A stretch of 21,391 bases of DNA from Candidatus Bathyarchaeota archaeon (GTDB lineage Archaea > Thermoproteota > Bathyarchaeia > 40CM-2-53-6 > FEN-987), in assembly GCA_003152955.1 (NCBI GenBank), contig PMBQ01000392.1, forward strand, positions 3,504-24,894. The letters run 5' to 3'. Each line of letters starts with the position of its first letter. Positions within the stretch are counted from its first letter, which is position 1. Of the stretch, positions 15,661-21,391 are shown piece after piece. The position numbers were made by a program, and so were the translations under genes. The notes beneath the pieces are model-generated. The model did no database searches. It was not told where the DNA came from and saw nothing but the letters and a program-made list of their open reading frames with translations.

Positions 15661-16467
15661 ATGATGCCAAAATTCGGATTGTTAACCAATCCCATCATGC
15701 CAGTTGCTGAAGAGATTGTCAGATTCAAGAAACTAGGGTTTGACTACGCGGAGATTGGAATTGAAGAGCCTCTGGCGACACCAAGAATCTTGAAGCGTCA
15801 AAAGAGACTAATCTTGAAATTGTTGGATGAAAATGGAATGTTTGCTCTCGGTCATACTGCGTACTGGGTCCAATTTGGTTCCTCTCATGAGAAGGCACGC
15901 CGCGGCTGGATTGAGGATGGGAAGGATATGATTCGAGTCGCAACACAACTCGAACTCCCTCTCTTGAACTTTCACTTTTACGGGAAGCTCGGTAGGGTGG
16001 GGGATACTCAGGAATCACGGACGATTTTCCTTGATAATTTCTCCAACGCAATGAGAGAACTCTGCAACTTTGGACGAGCAAAGAAAGTTGACCTGATGCT
16101 GGAGAATGTTCCTGCAGCTGACTACGGGACAGGAGGGATCGGTAGCTATTCAGCGGTCATGAGCAGCGTCCCCCTGCTGAAATGTCATCTGGATATTGCG
16201 CACGCGTTCATTGAGGGTGGGATGGGTAGAATCAAAGCATACTTGACCCGTTACAACGATAGGCTCGTCCATCTACACCTCCATGACAATCATGGAGAGC
16301 TTGACGAACACCTACCCCTAGGCGCAGGCTGTATTGATTTCAAGAAAGTGGTCAGATGGCTCAAGGAAATTGAGTACGACAGAACAATCACGTTTGAGGT
16401 CTTCACCTCACACAAAGACGCAATCCGATCAAGAGAATATTTCAAGAAATTGTGGCAAGCAGATTAG
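15661..16467 (+). CDS. Xylose isomerase-like TIM barrel (sugar phosphate isomerase/epimerase or endonuclease IV-like superfamily)
   Basis: This 268-residue protein has the AP endonuclease 2/xylose isomerase-like TIM barrel pattern. Likely divalent-metal ligands sit at strand ends in the expected order: Glu148 (DLMLENVP), Asp178 and His181 (CHLDIAHAF), His208/Asp209 (HLHLHDNHG) and Glu246 (TFEVF). His65 (LGHTAYW) and His105 (NFHFYG) are also typical. Start ATG 15661 is followed directly by a second ATG; both lack a strong Shine-Dalgarno. It stands alone between repeat copies. Members include sugar isomerases and epimerases, inosose dehydratases and DNA repair endonucleases, and nothing here picks one; the lack of a fuller endonuclease IV motif set makes a carbohydrate role slightly likelier. 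Confidence 0.88.
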   Translation: MMPKFGLLTNPIMPVAEEIVRFKKLGFDYAEIGIEEPLATPRILKRQKRLILKLLDENGMFALGHTAYWVQFGSSHEKARRGWIEDGKDMIRVATQLELPLLNFHFYGKLGRVGDTQESRTIFLDNFSNAMRELCNFGRAKKVDLMLENVPAADYGTGGIGSYSAVMSSVPLLKCHLDIAHAFIEGGMGRIKAYLTRYNDRLVHLHLHDNHGELDEHLPLGAGCIDFKKVVRWLKEIEYDRTITFEVFTSHKDAIRSREYFKKLWQAD

Positions 16468-16484
16468 AATGTATGTCAATTAGT

Positions 16485-16510
16485 GATTTCAGCCCCAATT
16501 TACCGGTACG
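16485..16510. repeat. Repeat family A, short fragment
   Basis: GATTTCAGCCCCAATTTACC and the TACCGGTA palindrome match the right end of the family. Only this last module is present, 18 bp after the TIM-barrel stop. Confidence 0.5.
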
Positions 16511-16660
16511 AATACATCTCGACACAGGTTTTTCTGACTTGGTGGACTTTTTGCCCATCAATGTGAGTATTAATGACGTTCTAAGAGGTATTTCTGCGGC
16601 AGTAGACACTACGCAGGGCTACCTGTTCACACATAATTACCCGTGACAGCTTCAAGGCGG

Positions 16661-16724
16661 CCAACCTAGCTTACTAGATTGAATGCACGCCGTCCGGTGG
16701 TTTCACCCATTTTCTCCGCACATA
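16661..16724. repeat. Repeat B, copy 1
   Basis: About 64 bp (beginning CCAACCTAGCTTACTAGATT and including GCACGCCGTC) recurs at 18399-18462 with roughly 80% identity by eye. On minus the shared part reads as a peptide, MGETTGRRAFNLVS then a stop here, and MRKTTRRRAFNPVS continuing in copy 2. It may be a decayed gene duplicate. Confidence 0.55.
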
Positions 16725-16880
16725 CGTCTGCAAGTATGGCTGCGCCTGCAACGCTTTTCCACCTTCAACAGACAAACCAAAATTCTCCTCGCAAACAGTA
16801 TCCCAAATGTCAAAAGACACCACGTACAAACGATCCGCTATGGATAGACCTAGTCGTCGCGAAGCGCTGAGTTGCATGAT

Positions 16881-16914
16881 GCTCTGCAGAGACAGAGCCC
16901 ACTCCGTGGGTGAG
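16881..16914 (+). promoter_or_regulatory. Two tandem stem-loops over the VIT-gene ribosome binding site
   Basis: GCTCTG (16881-16886) pairs with CAGAGC (16893-16898). Directly after it, CCCAC (16898-16902) pairs with GTGGG (16906-16910) around TCC. The second stem covers the start of the Shine-Dalgarno GGGTGAG (16908-16914), which is 7 nt before ATG 16922. If transcribed, this could hide the ribosome binding site. Whether it responds to a metal, a protein or nothing is unknown. Confidence 0.35.
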
Positions 16915-16921
16915 TTGGCCT

Positions 16922-17632
16922 ATGAAGAATGAGTCTCACGGAGCTGAACTGCACGAGCACATTAGAGGGAGAGCTTGGATCACCGACATGGCTCTCGGGC
17001 TCTCGGACGGCATGATCACAAATCTCTCCTTCCTCACAGGGTTCGCGGGCGTGATCACGAGCATCCAGCTCATCCGGGTTACGGGTGCAGCCGCAATGCT
17101 CGCTGGCGCTGTCTCGATGTTCTTTGGAGGTTTCATGGCTACTCGGGCGGACTACGACCTCTTCCAAGCCGACTCGGAGAGGGAGGCGTACGAGATAGCG
17201 CACGAGCCCGAAGAAGAGCGGAAAGAACTCAAGGAATTCTACTTGCGGAAAGGATTGACAGAGGATGAGGCGGAGACTGTTGTGAAGCGGATAACGTCCA
17301 GCAAGGAGAGTTGGCTTGAAGACATTTTGCTCCACGAACTCCACCTACACAGAGGTGAACTGGGAGGACCGCTGAAGGTCGGCTGCGTGTTAGGCGTATC
17401 CTTCATGTTGGGGGCGTTCGTCCCCCTGCTGCCCTACCTCCTCTCCGCGTCCAAGTTGGACGCCGTTCTCGCCTCGCTAATAGCCTCTCTACTCTTCCTG
17501 TTCGGAGTCGGAGCGTTGAGGGGGAACCTCGCCAAGAAGAACATATGGAAGCGGGGGGCCGAGACGCTTCTGATCGGGATAACAGGATCTGCCATACTAT
17601 ACATCATTGGAATATTCCTAAGTTTCGTATGA
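16922..17632 (+). CDS. VIT1/CCC1-family metal transporter
   Basis: This 236-residue membrane protein belongs to the vacuolar iron transporter family, which moves Fe2+ or Mn2+, usually out of the cytoplasm, in exchange for protons. The order fits: TM1 with ALGLSDGMITNLSFLTGFAG, TM2 with GAVSMFFGGFMATRAD, and a charged cytoplasmic Glu-rich segment (about 80-140) that binds metal in VIT1. Two further helices and a last TM helix near the C terminus follow. I chose ATG 16922 over GTG 16910 because GGGTGAG sits 7 nt upstream. Codon choice and GC look higher than in the neighbours, so horizontal acquisition is possible. It is monocistronic. Confidence 0.87.
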   Translation: MKNESHGAELHEHIRGRAWITDMALGLSDGMITNLSFLTGFAGVITSIQLIRVTGAAAMLAGAVSMFFGGFMATRADYDLFQADSEREAYEIAHEPEEERKELKEFYLRKGLTEDEAETVVKRITSSKESWLEDILLHELHLHRGELGGPLKVGCVLGVSFMLGAFVPLLPYLLSASKLDAVLASLIASLLFLFGVGALRGNLAKKNIWKRGAETLLIGITGSAILYIIGIFLSFV

Positions 17633-18114
17633 CTGTGCTCTGCTGAGCCGATATTGTGGGAATTGCGCCGCGCTCCACCCACCAAACCTTGTTTCGGTCA
17701 GGCGGTTTCTGCGTTCTCAAATACCGTGAACCAAGACGGATGTCTGTCCACGAACTCGACGAAATGCCCGATTCGAATAATCATGCTTCTGTGGACGTGG
17801 CGCTCAATTCCTTCCGCGTCCAGTATCGCCGTATTTTCTTCAATGCCCAGAATCATACGGGCACAACATCCGGTTGACCATTCGAGGGCACCGTCGCAAA
17901 TCTACACAAGCGCTGCGTCTTCATATACGCAATTTCAGGCTCCGAGAACACGGCCGACACCAACAGTCCGAACGTGTAGAACTTTCACCGATTCGTCAAA
18001 GTGGTTATGACTACTGGTTGACTAGCTCCAAGACCTATTGGGCCAAGCCATCGAGCTGCGAGAAAGAAAATGAAAAACAGAGGTAGATCGTCGTTACTTT
18101 CTGAACTGTTCTTC
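17633..18114. other. 480-bp intergenic region
   Basis: This contains one weak minus-strand 52-codon frame (17698-17856) and otherwise nothing I can support. Plus-strand frames in this stretch look random. Confidence 0.45.
17698..17856 (-). CDS. Possible 52-aa protein or gene remnant
   Basis: From ATG 17856 the frame reads MILGIEENTAILDAEGIERH, then RSMIIRIGHFVEFVDRHPSW and ends ENAETA. The composition is protein-like. The frame also continues protein-like upstream of the ATG (ALEWSTGCCAR) back to a TAG, which suggests the C-terminal end of a decayed longer gene. No ribosome binding site and no recognised family. Confidence 0.3.
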   Translation of the reverse strand: MILGIEENTAILDAEGIERHVHRSMIIRIGHFVEFVDRHPSWFTVFENAETA

Positions 18115-18258
18115 TTACTTCGTTTTCAGTTTTTCCGAGTATGCGTCAGCTAACTTGCCGAGCTTGAAGACTAGCCAAAGTACTGCGACCATAACTACTG
18201 CAGCTATCACGGTTCGAATGAACCCGGTAAATGCTAAACCGATGAGTGGATGCGCCAT
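18115..18258 (-). CDS. Small single-pass membrane protein (47 aa)
   Basis: From ATG 18258 the frame gives 47 residues: a short N-terminus MAHPLIGLAFTGF, one predicted transmembrane helix (about residues 15-33, TVIAAVVMVAVLWLVFKL), and a positively charged tail ending KLKTK. GAGGTG lies 7 nt upstream, a good Shine-Dalgarno, which is the main reason to trust it. The function is unknown; such peptides often associate with larger membrane complexes, but no partner is evident. Confidence 0.6.
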   Translation of the reverse strand: MAHPLIGLAFTGFIRTVIAAVVMVAVLWLVFKLGKLADAYSEKLKTK

Positions 18259-18326
18259 TTTGTAACACCTCTAACACGAAGCGAATCTATTCTTGATAAA
18301 AGGAATTGTGGACGAATCATTCACTA

Positions 18327-18449
18327 TCACGAGACGTAAGCACAGTTACTTTGCTGAATCTGTTTGATGACACTCCCGGAAATTGCCTTGCCGAAGTTCC
18401 AAACGTAGCTTACTGGATTGAACGCACGCCGTCTGGTTGTTTTTCTCAT
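18327..18449 (-). CDS. Possible 40-aa basic peptide spanning repeat B copy 2
   Basis: From ATG 18449 the frame reads MRKTTRRRAFNPVSYVWNFG and ends NCAYVS. The first half is shared with repeat B copy 1, where the frame stops after 14 residues. It may be a real small protein with a truncated relative, or simply the coding shadow of a repeat. No good ribosome binding site. Confidence 0.25.
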   Translation of the reverse strand: MRKTTRRRAFNPVSYVWNFGKAISGSVIKQIQQSNCAYVS

Positions 18450-18462
18450 TTACGACCGCACG
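18399..18462. repeat. Repeat B, copy 2
   Basis: This matches 16661-16724 (CGTAGCTTACTGGATTGAAC, GCACGCCGTC and the CTCATTT end). The copies lie 1.7 kb apart in the same orientation and flank the VIT gene and the 47-aa membrane peptide. Confidence 0.55.
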
Positions 18463-18487
18463 CTTCAGAAGGGTAGTGTAGGATTGT

Positions 18488-18569
18488 AATGTGGCCGGCG
18501 TGAGAAATTTCCACGCCAGCCGCCCCAAAGGGACAAGCCACATTGGGGCATCTTCGCCTAAACTAGGCG
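18488..18569. ncRNA. Candidate structured RNA with a branched fold plus hairpin
   Basis: AATGTGGC (18488-18495) pairs perfectly with GCCACATT (18537-18544). Inside it, GGCGTG (18497-18502) pairs with CACGCC (18512-18517), and CCC-AAA-GGG can form a second small arm, so a three-way junction is possible. Just outside, CGCCTA-AAC-TAGGCG (18555-18569) is a perfect 6-bp hairpin. No open frame explains these stems. I recognise no known RNA family, and the strand is undetermined. Confidence 0.4.
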
Positions 18570-18783
18570 TGAATGTGAAAACGTCTCAGCTCAGATTAGA
18601 ATGTACCCCTTAACTAACAAATTAATTCTCATGATCAATGATCAGTGATCTCCAATTCCAATCATGGCTCATCAAAGAACAGTTTGTGAGCGACCAAAGG
18701 TTGGCATTTAACCTTAAACGTGAAGCGTTGGGGGCGTGTTTGATACGCCTGATCTTCCTTCTTGTTGATGAATGTGAGTTGAA

Positions 18784-18927
18784 TTGGAGACCGTTACTGT
18801 GTGTGAACACAGTGAAGTGCATGAGATCGGTCAGGATTTCGATAATGACGGTAGACTTCTAAGACTGATCAGATGCGAACGATGCGGTATCCTAATGCGT
18901 GAATACCTCCAAATAGCTTACTACTGA
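18784..18927 (+). CDS. Small Cys/His zinc-binding protein (47 aa)
   Basis: From TTG 18784 the frame gives 47 residues with CEH near the N-terminus and CERCG at 31-35, a likely four-ligand zinc site (Cys7, His9, Cys31, Cys34). Between them is an acidic, well-formed linker (IGQDFDNDGRLLRLIR), and the end is LMREYLQIAYY. The CxxC-GxLMREY pattern looks like a conserved archaeal mini zinc ribbon, but I cannot name the family. The start is uncertain (the next candidate is GTG five codons later) and only GTGAG lies upstream. Overlapping longer frames on both strands are not protein-like. Confidence 0.5.
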   Translation: METVTVCEHSEVHEIGQDFDNDGRLLRLIRCERCGILMREYLQIAYY

Positions 18928-18994
18928 CACAATCGAGCACAGCTCCGGATAGAAAGAACTGTTTTCCATAGGAAATAGAACTGGAAGAACTAAA

Positions 18995-19016
18995 GTCCAA
19001 GTGCAAAGCACTGGAC
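18995..19016. other. Isolated hairpin
   Basis: GTCC-A-AGTGC then AAA then GCACT-GGAC forms a 9-bp stem with one bulged A and a 3-nt loop, between the two small zinc-protein genes. It may be part of the leader of the 19070 gene or a terminator of the 18784 gene. There is no T run after it. Confidence 0.35.
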
Positions 19017-19069
19017 CCACACGCTATCCATTGAGATAATTCTGCTTCCTAGAACTAAGAACCAGATTC

Positions 19070-19267
19070 ATGAAGAGCAACCCTATGCTCGTTTCCCCAG
19101 AATACGATTCCTCGACCTCACCTACTTGCAAGAATTGCGGCCACGATGCTCGCAATCACTTCTCAAAGAGTTCACCGTTAAGAAAACGTTGCATTGAGCA
19201 TCAGTGCAAATGCGACTGGGCCTGGGACGGAAACGATGAGACAAGACCTATGACGCAAACAGGGTGA
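19070..19267 (+). CDS. Small cysteine-rich zinc-binding protein (65 aa)
   Basis: This 65-residue protein starts at ATG 19070. It has TCKNCGHDARNHF followed by RCIEHQCKCDW, giving five Cys and three His in about 34 residues, enough for one or two zinc sites. The N- and C-terminal ends are polar and probably disordered. No Shine-Dalgarno is evident. It lies 142 bp after the other tiny zinc protein on the same strand, so the two may share a transcript. Function unknown; nucleic-acid or protein binding is the usual guess for such mini zinc ribbons. Confidence 0.6.
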   Translation: MKSNPMLVSPEYDSSTSPTCKNCGHDARNHFSKSSPLRKRCIEHQCKCDWAWDGNDETRPMTQTG

Positions 19268-19289
19268 ATCTGAAAACTAAGTCAACTGT

Positions 19290-19331
19290 CTCAGAGATGG
19301 GGTAGGGGATTTCAGCCCCAATTTACAGGTA
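19290..19331. repeat. Repeat family A, partial copy (right module)
   Basis: CTCAGAGATGGGG, then GGGGATTTCAGCCCC (a GGGG/CCCC hairpin) and AATTTACAGGTA match the right module of the long copies. The left hairpin module is absent. It begins about 23 bp after the stop of the 65-aa zinc protein. Confidence 0.6.
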
Positions 19332-19429
19332 GACATAGCCTTGCAAAGCGAAGGAACAATGTGAGTTCAAAGTCTGTTGTCCGTACCACCAGACTCACAC
19401 ACGACTCGCTAGCACCGGGTCTGACGACT

Positions 19430-19882
19430 TCAGATGAAACCAACCACAACCATGGTGAGCGCGGCCAGCGCTCCGATGACGATGCCTACCACCACTTCAG
19501 TGGGCGTGTGACCTAACGAATAGTGCACGGGAGGCGTCTTGACATGTGCTAAGCTGATAATTCTGTTTATCGTCTTTCCCTCCTCGCCAGCAGTTCTACG
19601 CACCCCCAACGCGTCGCGTATCACAACGACCGCAAGAACGACGGCGAGCGCGAACGTTGAGTCACGCCACCCCTGTGTCCATAGAATAGAGAGACAGAGA
19701 GCGGTCACAGTTGCGGAATGGGCGCTCGGCATGCCGCCCGTCACCACAGCGTCCTCAAGACGCAGACGCTGGTGATGGCGTAACTTGAAGAGTAGTAGTT
19801 TCATACCCTGCGCAGCCGCCAGCGCGAGGAGTATTGAACCGAGTACCCCCGGGATTTCCATAGCTTCTCGGACAAGTTTCAT
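19430..19882 (-). CDS. Divergent PAP2-family (DUF212) integral membrane protein
   Basis: This 150-residue protein has four predicted membrane segments. It carries the signatures of the DUF212/YuiD-type family, a divergent branch of the PAP2 (acid phosphatase/vanadium haloperoxidase) superfamily: GGMPSAHSATVTAL, RDALGVRRTAGEEGK and YSLGHTPTEVVVGIVIG. The SAHS and LGHTP histidines correspond to the PAP2 catalytic positions. It may act on a lipid or isoprenoid phosphate, but no substrate is established for this branch. Length is typical. The ATG at 19882 lacks a clear Shine-Dalgarno, and an alternative ATG is at codon 8. Codon use is GC-rich like the VIT gene. Confidence 0.88.
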   Translation of the reverse strand: MKLVREAMEIPGVLGSILLALAAAQGMKLLLFKLRHHQRLRLEDAVVTGGMPSAHSATVTALCLSILWTQGWRDSTFALAVVLAVVVIRDALGVRRTAGEEGKTINRIISLAHVKTPPVHYSLGHTPTEVVVGIVIGALAALTMVVVGFI

Positions 19883-20226
19883 GATAGAAGGGCTTGTAAG
19901 TCATTCGTCGCCTTTGATTATGAGGAAACTCTCTCCCCACATAGCTGCAGTTTAGGTTGTGACGTTTCGGCACCTAACCCAACACGCGACATGAAACGTT
20001 ATGAAGAGATTCATGATTCCCGGTCAGGTAGTTCATGTTATGTTCGATGCGGAAGTCGCTCCCGCGTCACCCCCAAAGGCCAAAGAGAGATTCACTCGCA
20101 TGGCCAACCGTGATAAATGAGCGTGATCACCAACCAGACTGGAAATGCTTCAAAGTGAGAGCACGGAATTCTGACTTCACTTTCCAGGTCAGTAATGCGA
20201 TGACACTAGCGAGTCGATTGAGTCAA
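19883..20226. other. Intergenic region with one weak small frame
   Basis: About 340 bp without a supported gene. A 39-codon plus-strand frame at 20001-20120 is the only candidate. Confidence 0.4.
20001..20120 (+). CDS. Possible 39-aa protein
   Basis: The frame from ATG 20001 reads MKRFMIPGQVVHVMFDAEVA and ends TRMANRDK, a plausible composition for a small protein. Two other frames are also open across the same bases, and there is no ribosome binding site, so this is weak. Confidence 0.25.
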   Translation: MKRFMIPGQVVHVMFDAEVAPASPPKAKERFTRMANRDK

Positions 20227-20755
20227 TCAGGGTCGAATGGAATACTTTCCTTTACCAGCAAAATCGATGATTCCCTTGTCCCTTAGTAACTGAAGTTGCT
20301 GCCTTATCTTGTCCTTCACATGCCGATTGTCTCGGTGCAACCTTGCAAGTTCTCTTTCGTAAACATAGACTTCGACGAGGGAGAACTCCCCCTTACCAAT
20401 CTTCCTTACAGCGGGTAGCATATCGGTGAGCCAGCCACGTGAAGAAACCTCCATAGTGCGCATGAACATGAGCTTCTTCCACGATCCCCTCACGATCTCC
20501 TGCGGAACAACTTCAGATTCCCGCACAATAGATAGCCTAGCGTCCAGAGGCAGCATCCAGAGAAGTACATTCGAACCAACCCAGCCCGCCGCGCGGTGGG
20601 CTTCAACGCAACTATCTTCGCAGACGGCCTGACCCCGAATAATACCAACGTCCAGTTTATTCGCACTGTCGTGAAGTCTGCAACGGTAGAAGAAAAAGAC
20701 AGAAAAGCATAGACCGAGTTCACTGATTGCAGCGTTTGAGAGTTGTCGAGTCACC
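20227..20755 (-). pseudogene. Decayed, 5'-truncated DpnI/Dam-replacing-type restriction endonuclease
   Basis: Two overlapping minus-strand frames join into one family sequence. Bases 20580-20723 encode a stretch ending KPTARRAG. Then, after a frame change near 20581-20590, the frame ending at 20227 carries on with WVGSNVLL, RGWLTDML, the winged-helix part EFSLVEVYVYERELARLH, NRHVKDKIRQQLQLLRDKG and GKGKYSI. This matches the C-terminal two thirds of DpnI-type enzymes, which cut methylated DNA. The N-terminal catalytic core, with its zinc ribbon and the PD-(D/E)xK motif ELKS, is missing: the similarity stops at about 20755, where the next plus-strand gene begins. The winged-helix domain alone could still be expressed, but loss of the nuclease is clear. 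Confidence 0.7.
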
Positions 20756-20901
20756 GAAAAACTGCACTGGCCCTTGGAATTGCCATTATCTCAGCTCTAA
20801 CACCGTTTTTGGGCAGGATGAAGTACGCATCAATACGCATCCTAATTCTAGTTCTTGGTCTTCTTGCGACTATACTACAAATCAGCGGGGCTTCGGCTTG
20901 A
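20743..20901 (+). CDS. Small two-helix membrane protein (52 aa)
   Basis: From TTG 20743 the frame gives 52 residues with two hydrophobic helices, about 8-23 (ALALGIAIISALTPFL) and 30-47 (SIRILILVLGLLATILQI), joined by a short basic loop (GRMKY). The shape is a membrane hairpin. Its TGA overlaps the TTG start of the next gene (TTGA), so the two are translationally coupled. No strong Shine-Dalgarno; GAG lies just upstream. A start at ATG 20818 would leave a single-helix version. No family recognised. Confidence 0.5.
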   Translation: MSSHRKTALALGIAIISALTPFLGRMKYASIRILILVLGLLATILQISGASA

Positions 20902-21391
20902 GAGACCTCTGGAAGAAGCAGCAAAAGCCTGATTCTCCTAGAACTGAACCGTCAACAATCAAGGAAGCGATAAGAGTAGGTGGCCTAACGATTGAGAGAG
21001 AGTTTCGGGGCACTGAAGCGGTTCTTCAATATCGGGACGGCACCTCTCGTCTCCTCATCAACCAGCTCAAACCAGAAGCTGCCGCGATCTTTGATGCAGC
21101 TAGACTCGTGAGCTTGGGCCTGTTCGGTGAAGCCCGAGCCAAAGTGTCCGAAGCGATCAAGCTGCTTGAGGGAGCCAAGCTAGAGCAGCCTCTTCGTCTT
21201 CTCGCGGAATCATACTTGATTCAAGGTGACGCAGCGTTCGGGAAGGAACTCTATGCAGAAGCGGAGAGGTTCTATTCATCATCTCATCGGTTCGCAAGTA
21301 CCGTCGATGATGGTCTTCTTATTGCAGCAGCAGCCCGCGGTGTGGGCATTGCAAAAGGTAGTCAGGGTAGGCATGAGGGCGCATTAGATGC
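20898..21391 (+). CDS. Helical-repeat (TPR-like) protein, partial at the right edge
   Basis: From TTG 20898 the frame is open to the window end (164 codons, 3' end missing). After a basic start (RDLWKKQQKP) and a short beta-rich stretch (VGGLTIEREFRGTEAVL), the sequence becomes paired amphipathic helices: AAAIFDAARLVSLGLFGEAR, VSEAIKLLEGAKLEQPLRLL, AESYLIQGD and ELYAEAERFYSSSHRF. This resembles tetratricopeptide-type repeats, usually protein-interaction scaffolds. The start overlaps the stop of the two-helix membrane protein by TTGA, so the two products may form one complex at the membrane. No specific family is recognised. Confidence 0.6.
   Translation, partial: MRDLWKKQQKPDSPRTEPSTIKEAIRVGGLTIEREFRGTEAVLQYRDGTSRLLINQLKPEAAAIFDAARLVSLGLFGEARAKVSEAIKLLEGAKLEQPLRLLAESYLIQGDAAFGKELYAEAERFYSSSHRFASTVDDGLLIAAAARGVGIAKGSQGRHEGALD

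Larger units (their letters stand above)
16468..16880. other. Intergenic region with repeat fragments
   Basis: No supported gene is present. It contains a short piece of repeat family A (16485-16510) just after the TIM-barrel stop and copy 1 of repeat B (16661-16724). Confidence 0.5.

Noticed and set aside
15468..15728. 86-codon minus-strand frame
   Set aside because: It overlaps the start of the TIM-barrel gene and the sequence is not protein-like beyond a chance hydrophobic stretch.
18638..18862. 74-codon plus-strand frame
   Set aside because: It overlaps the zinc-motif frame at 18784-18927 and has no recognisable features; the start region is just tandem TGATCA-containing repeats.
18960..19040. 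tRNA gene on the minus strand
   Set aside because: CAATGGATAGCG looks like a D-arm and there is a hairpin resembling an anticodon arm, but no acceptor stem or T-arm pairs correctly.
13948..19331. CRISPR array
   Set aside because: The repeats are few, of unequal length and irregularly spaced, with no unique spacers of constant size.

Overview
This window is archaeal chromosomal DNA. The clearest evidence is at the left end, where rpoH lies directly upstream of rpoB, an archaeal RNA polymerase arrangement with archaeal-type sequences. Starts are often TTG or GTG, some behind good Shine-Dalgarno sequences (best at carB), and several genes end in TGA. Base composition is near 50% GC by eye. If rpoB is one gene here, a lineage without the euryarchaeal B''/B' split (TACK/Thermoproteota-like) is favoured, but I cannot name the organism.

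Left part (1-7700) is core housekeeping. It holds rpoH-rpoB on the minus strand, a divergent OsmC-type peroxiredoxin on plus, and a minus-strand carA-carB operon for carbamoyl phosphate synthesis. rpoB carries an in-frame TGA at 409-411 in the middle of a highly conserved stretch, and the frame continues intact beyond it to the window edge. carA has no canonical start codon in its frame ahead of conserved N-terminal sequence.

Middle part (7900-13950) is a minus-strand cell-surface protein-degradation and uptake cluster. A secreted subtilase of the pyrolysin/TPP II type comes first. Next, 12 bp away, is a membrane-anchored oligopeptide-binding-type protein whose two halves are in swapped order, an apparent circular permutation, with a very basic C-terminal tail. 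Last is a small ECF-type S component. Together they suggest extracellular proteolysis coupled to capture of products.

Right part (13950-20760) is gene-poor accessory DNA. It has a dispersed repeat family with a strong hairpin and tRNA T-arm-like sequence, a second two-copy repeat, and several inverted-repeat clusters that could be structured RNAs. Scattered genes are an unrecognised 128-aa protein, a xylose-isomerase-like TIM barrel, a VIT/CCC1 metal transporter, a DUF212/PAP2-like membrane protein, two tiny Cys/His zinc-binding proteins and a 47-aa membrane peptide. It also contains the decayed C-terminal part of a DpnI/Dam-replacing restriction enzyme. That remnant is cut off where a plus-strand pair begins at about 20743: a two-TM small protein translationally overlapping a helical-repeat protein that runs off the right edge.

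Two gene disruptions (rpoB stop, DpnI-like frame change) and one missing start (carA) could be biological or single-base sequence errors. They should be checked against reads before being interpreted.
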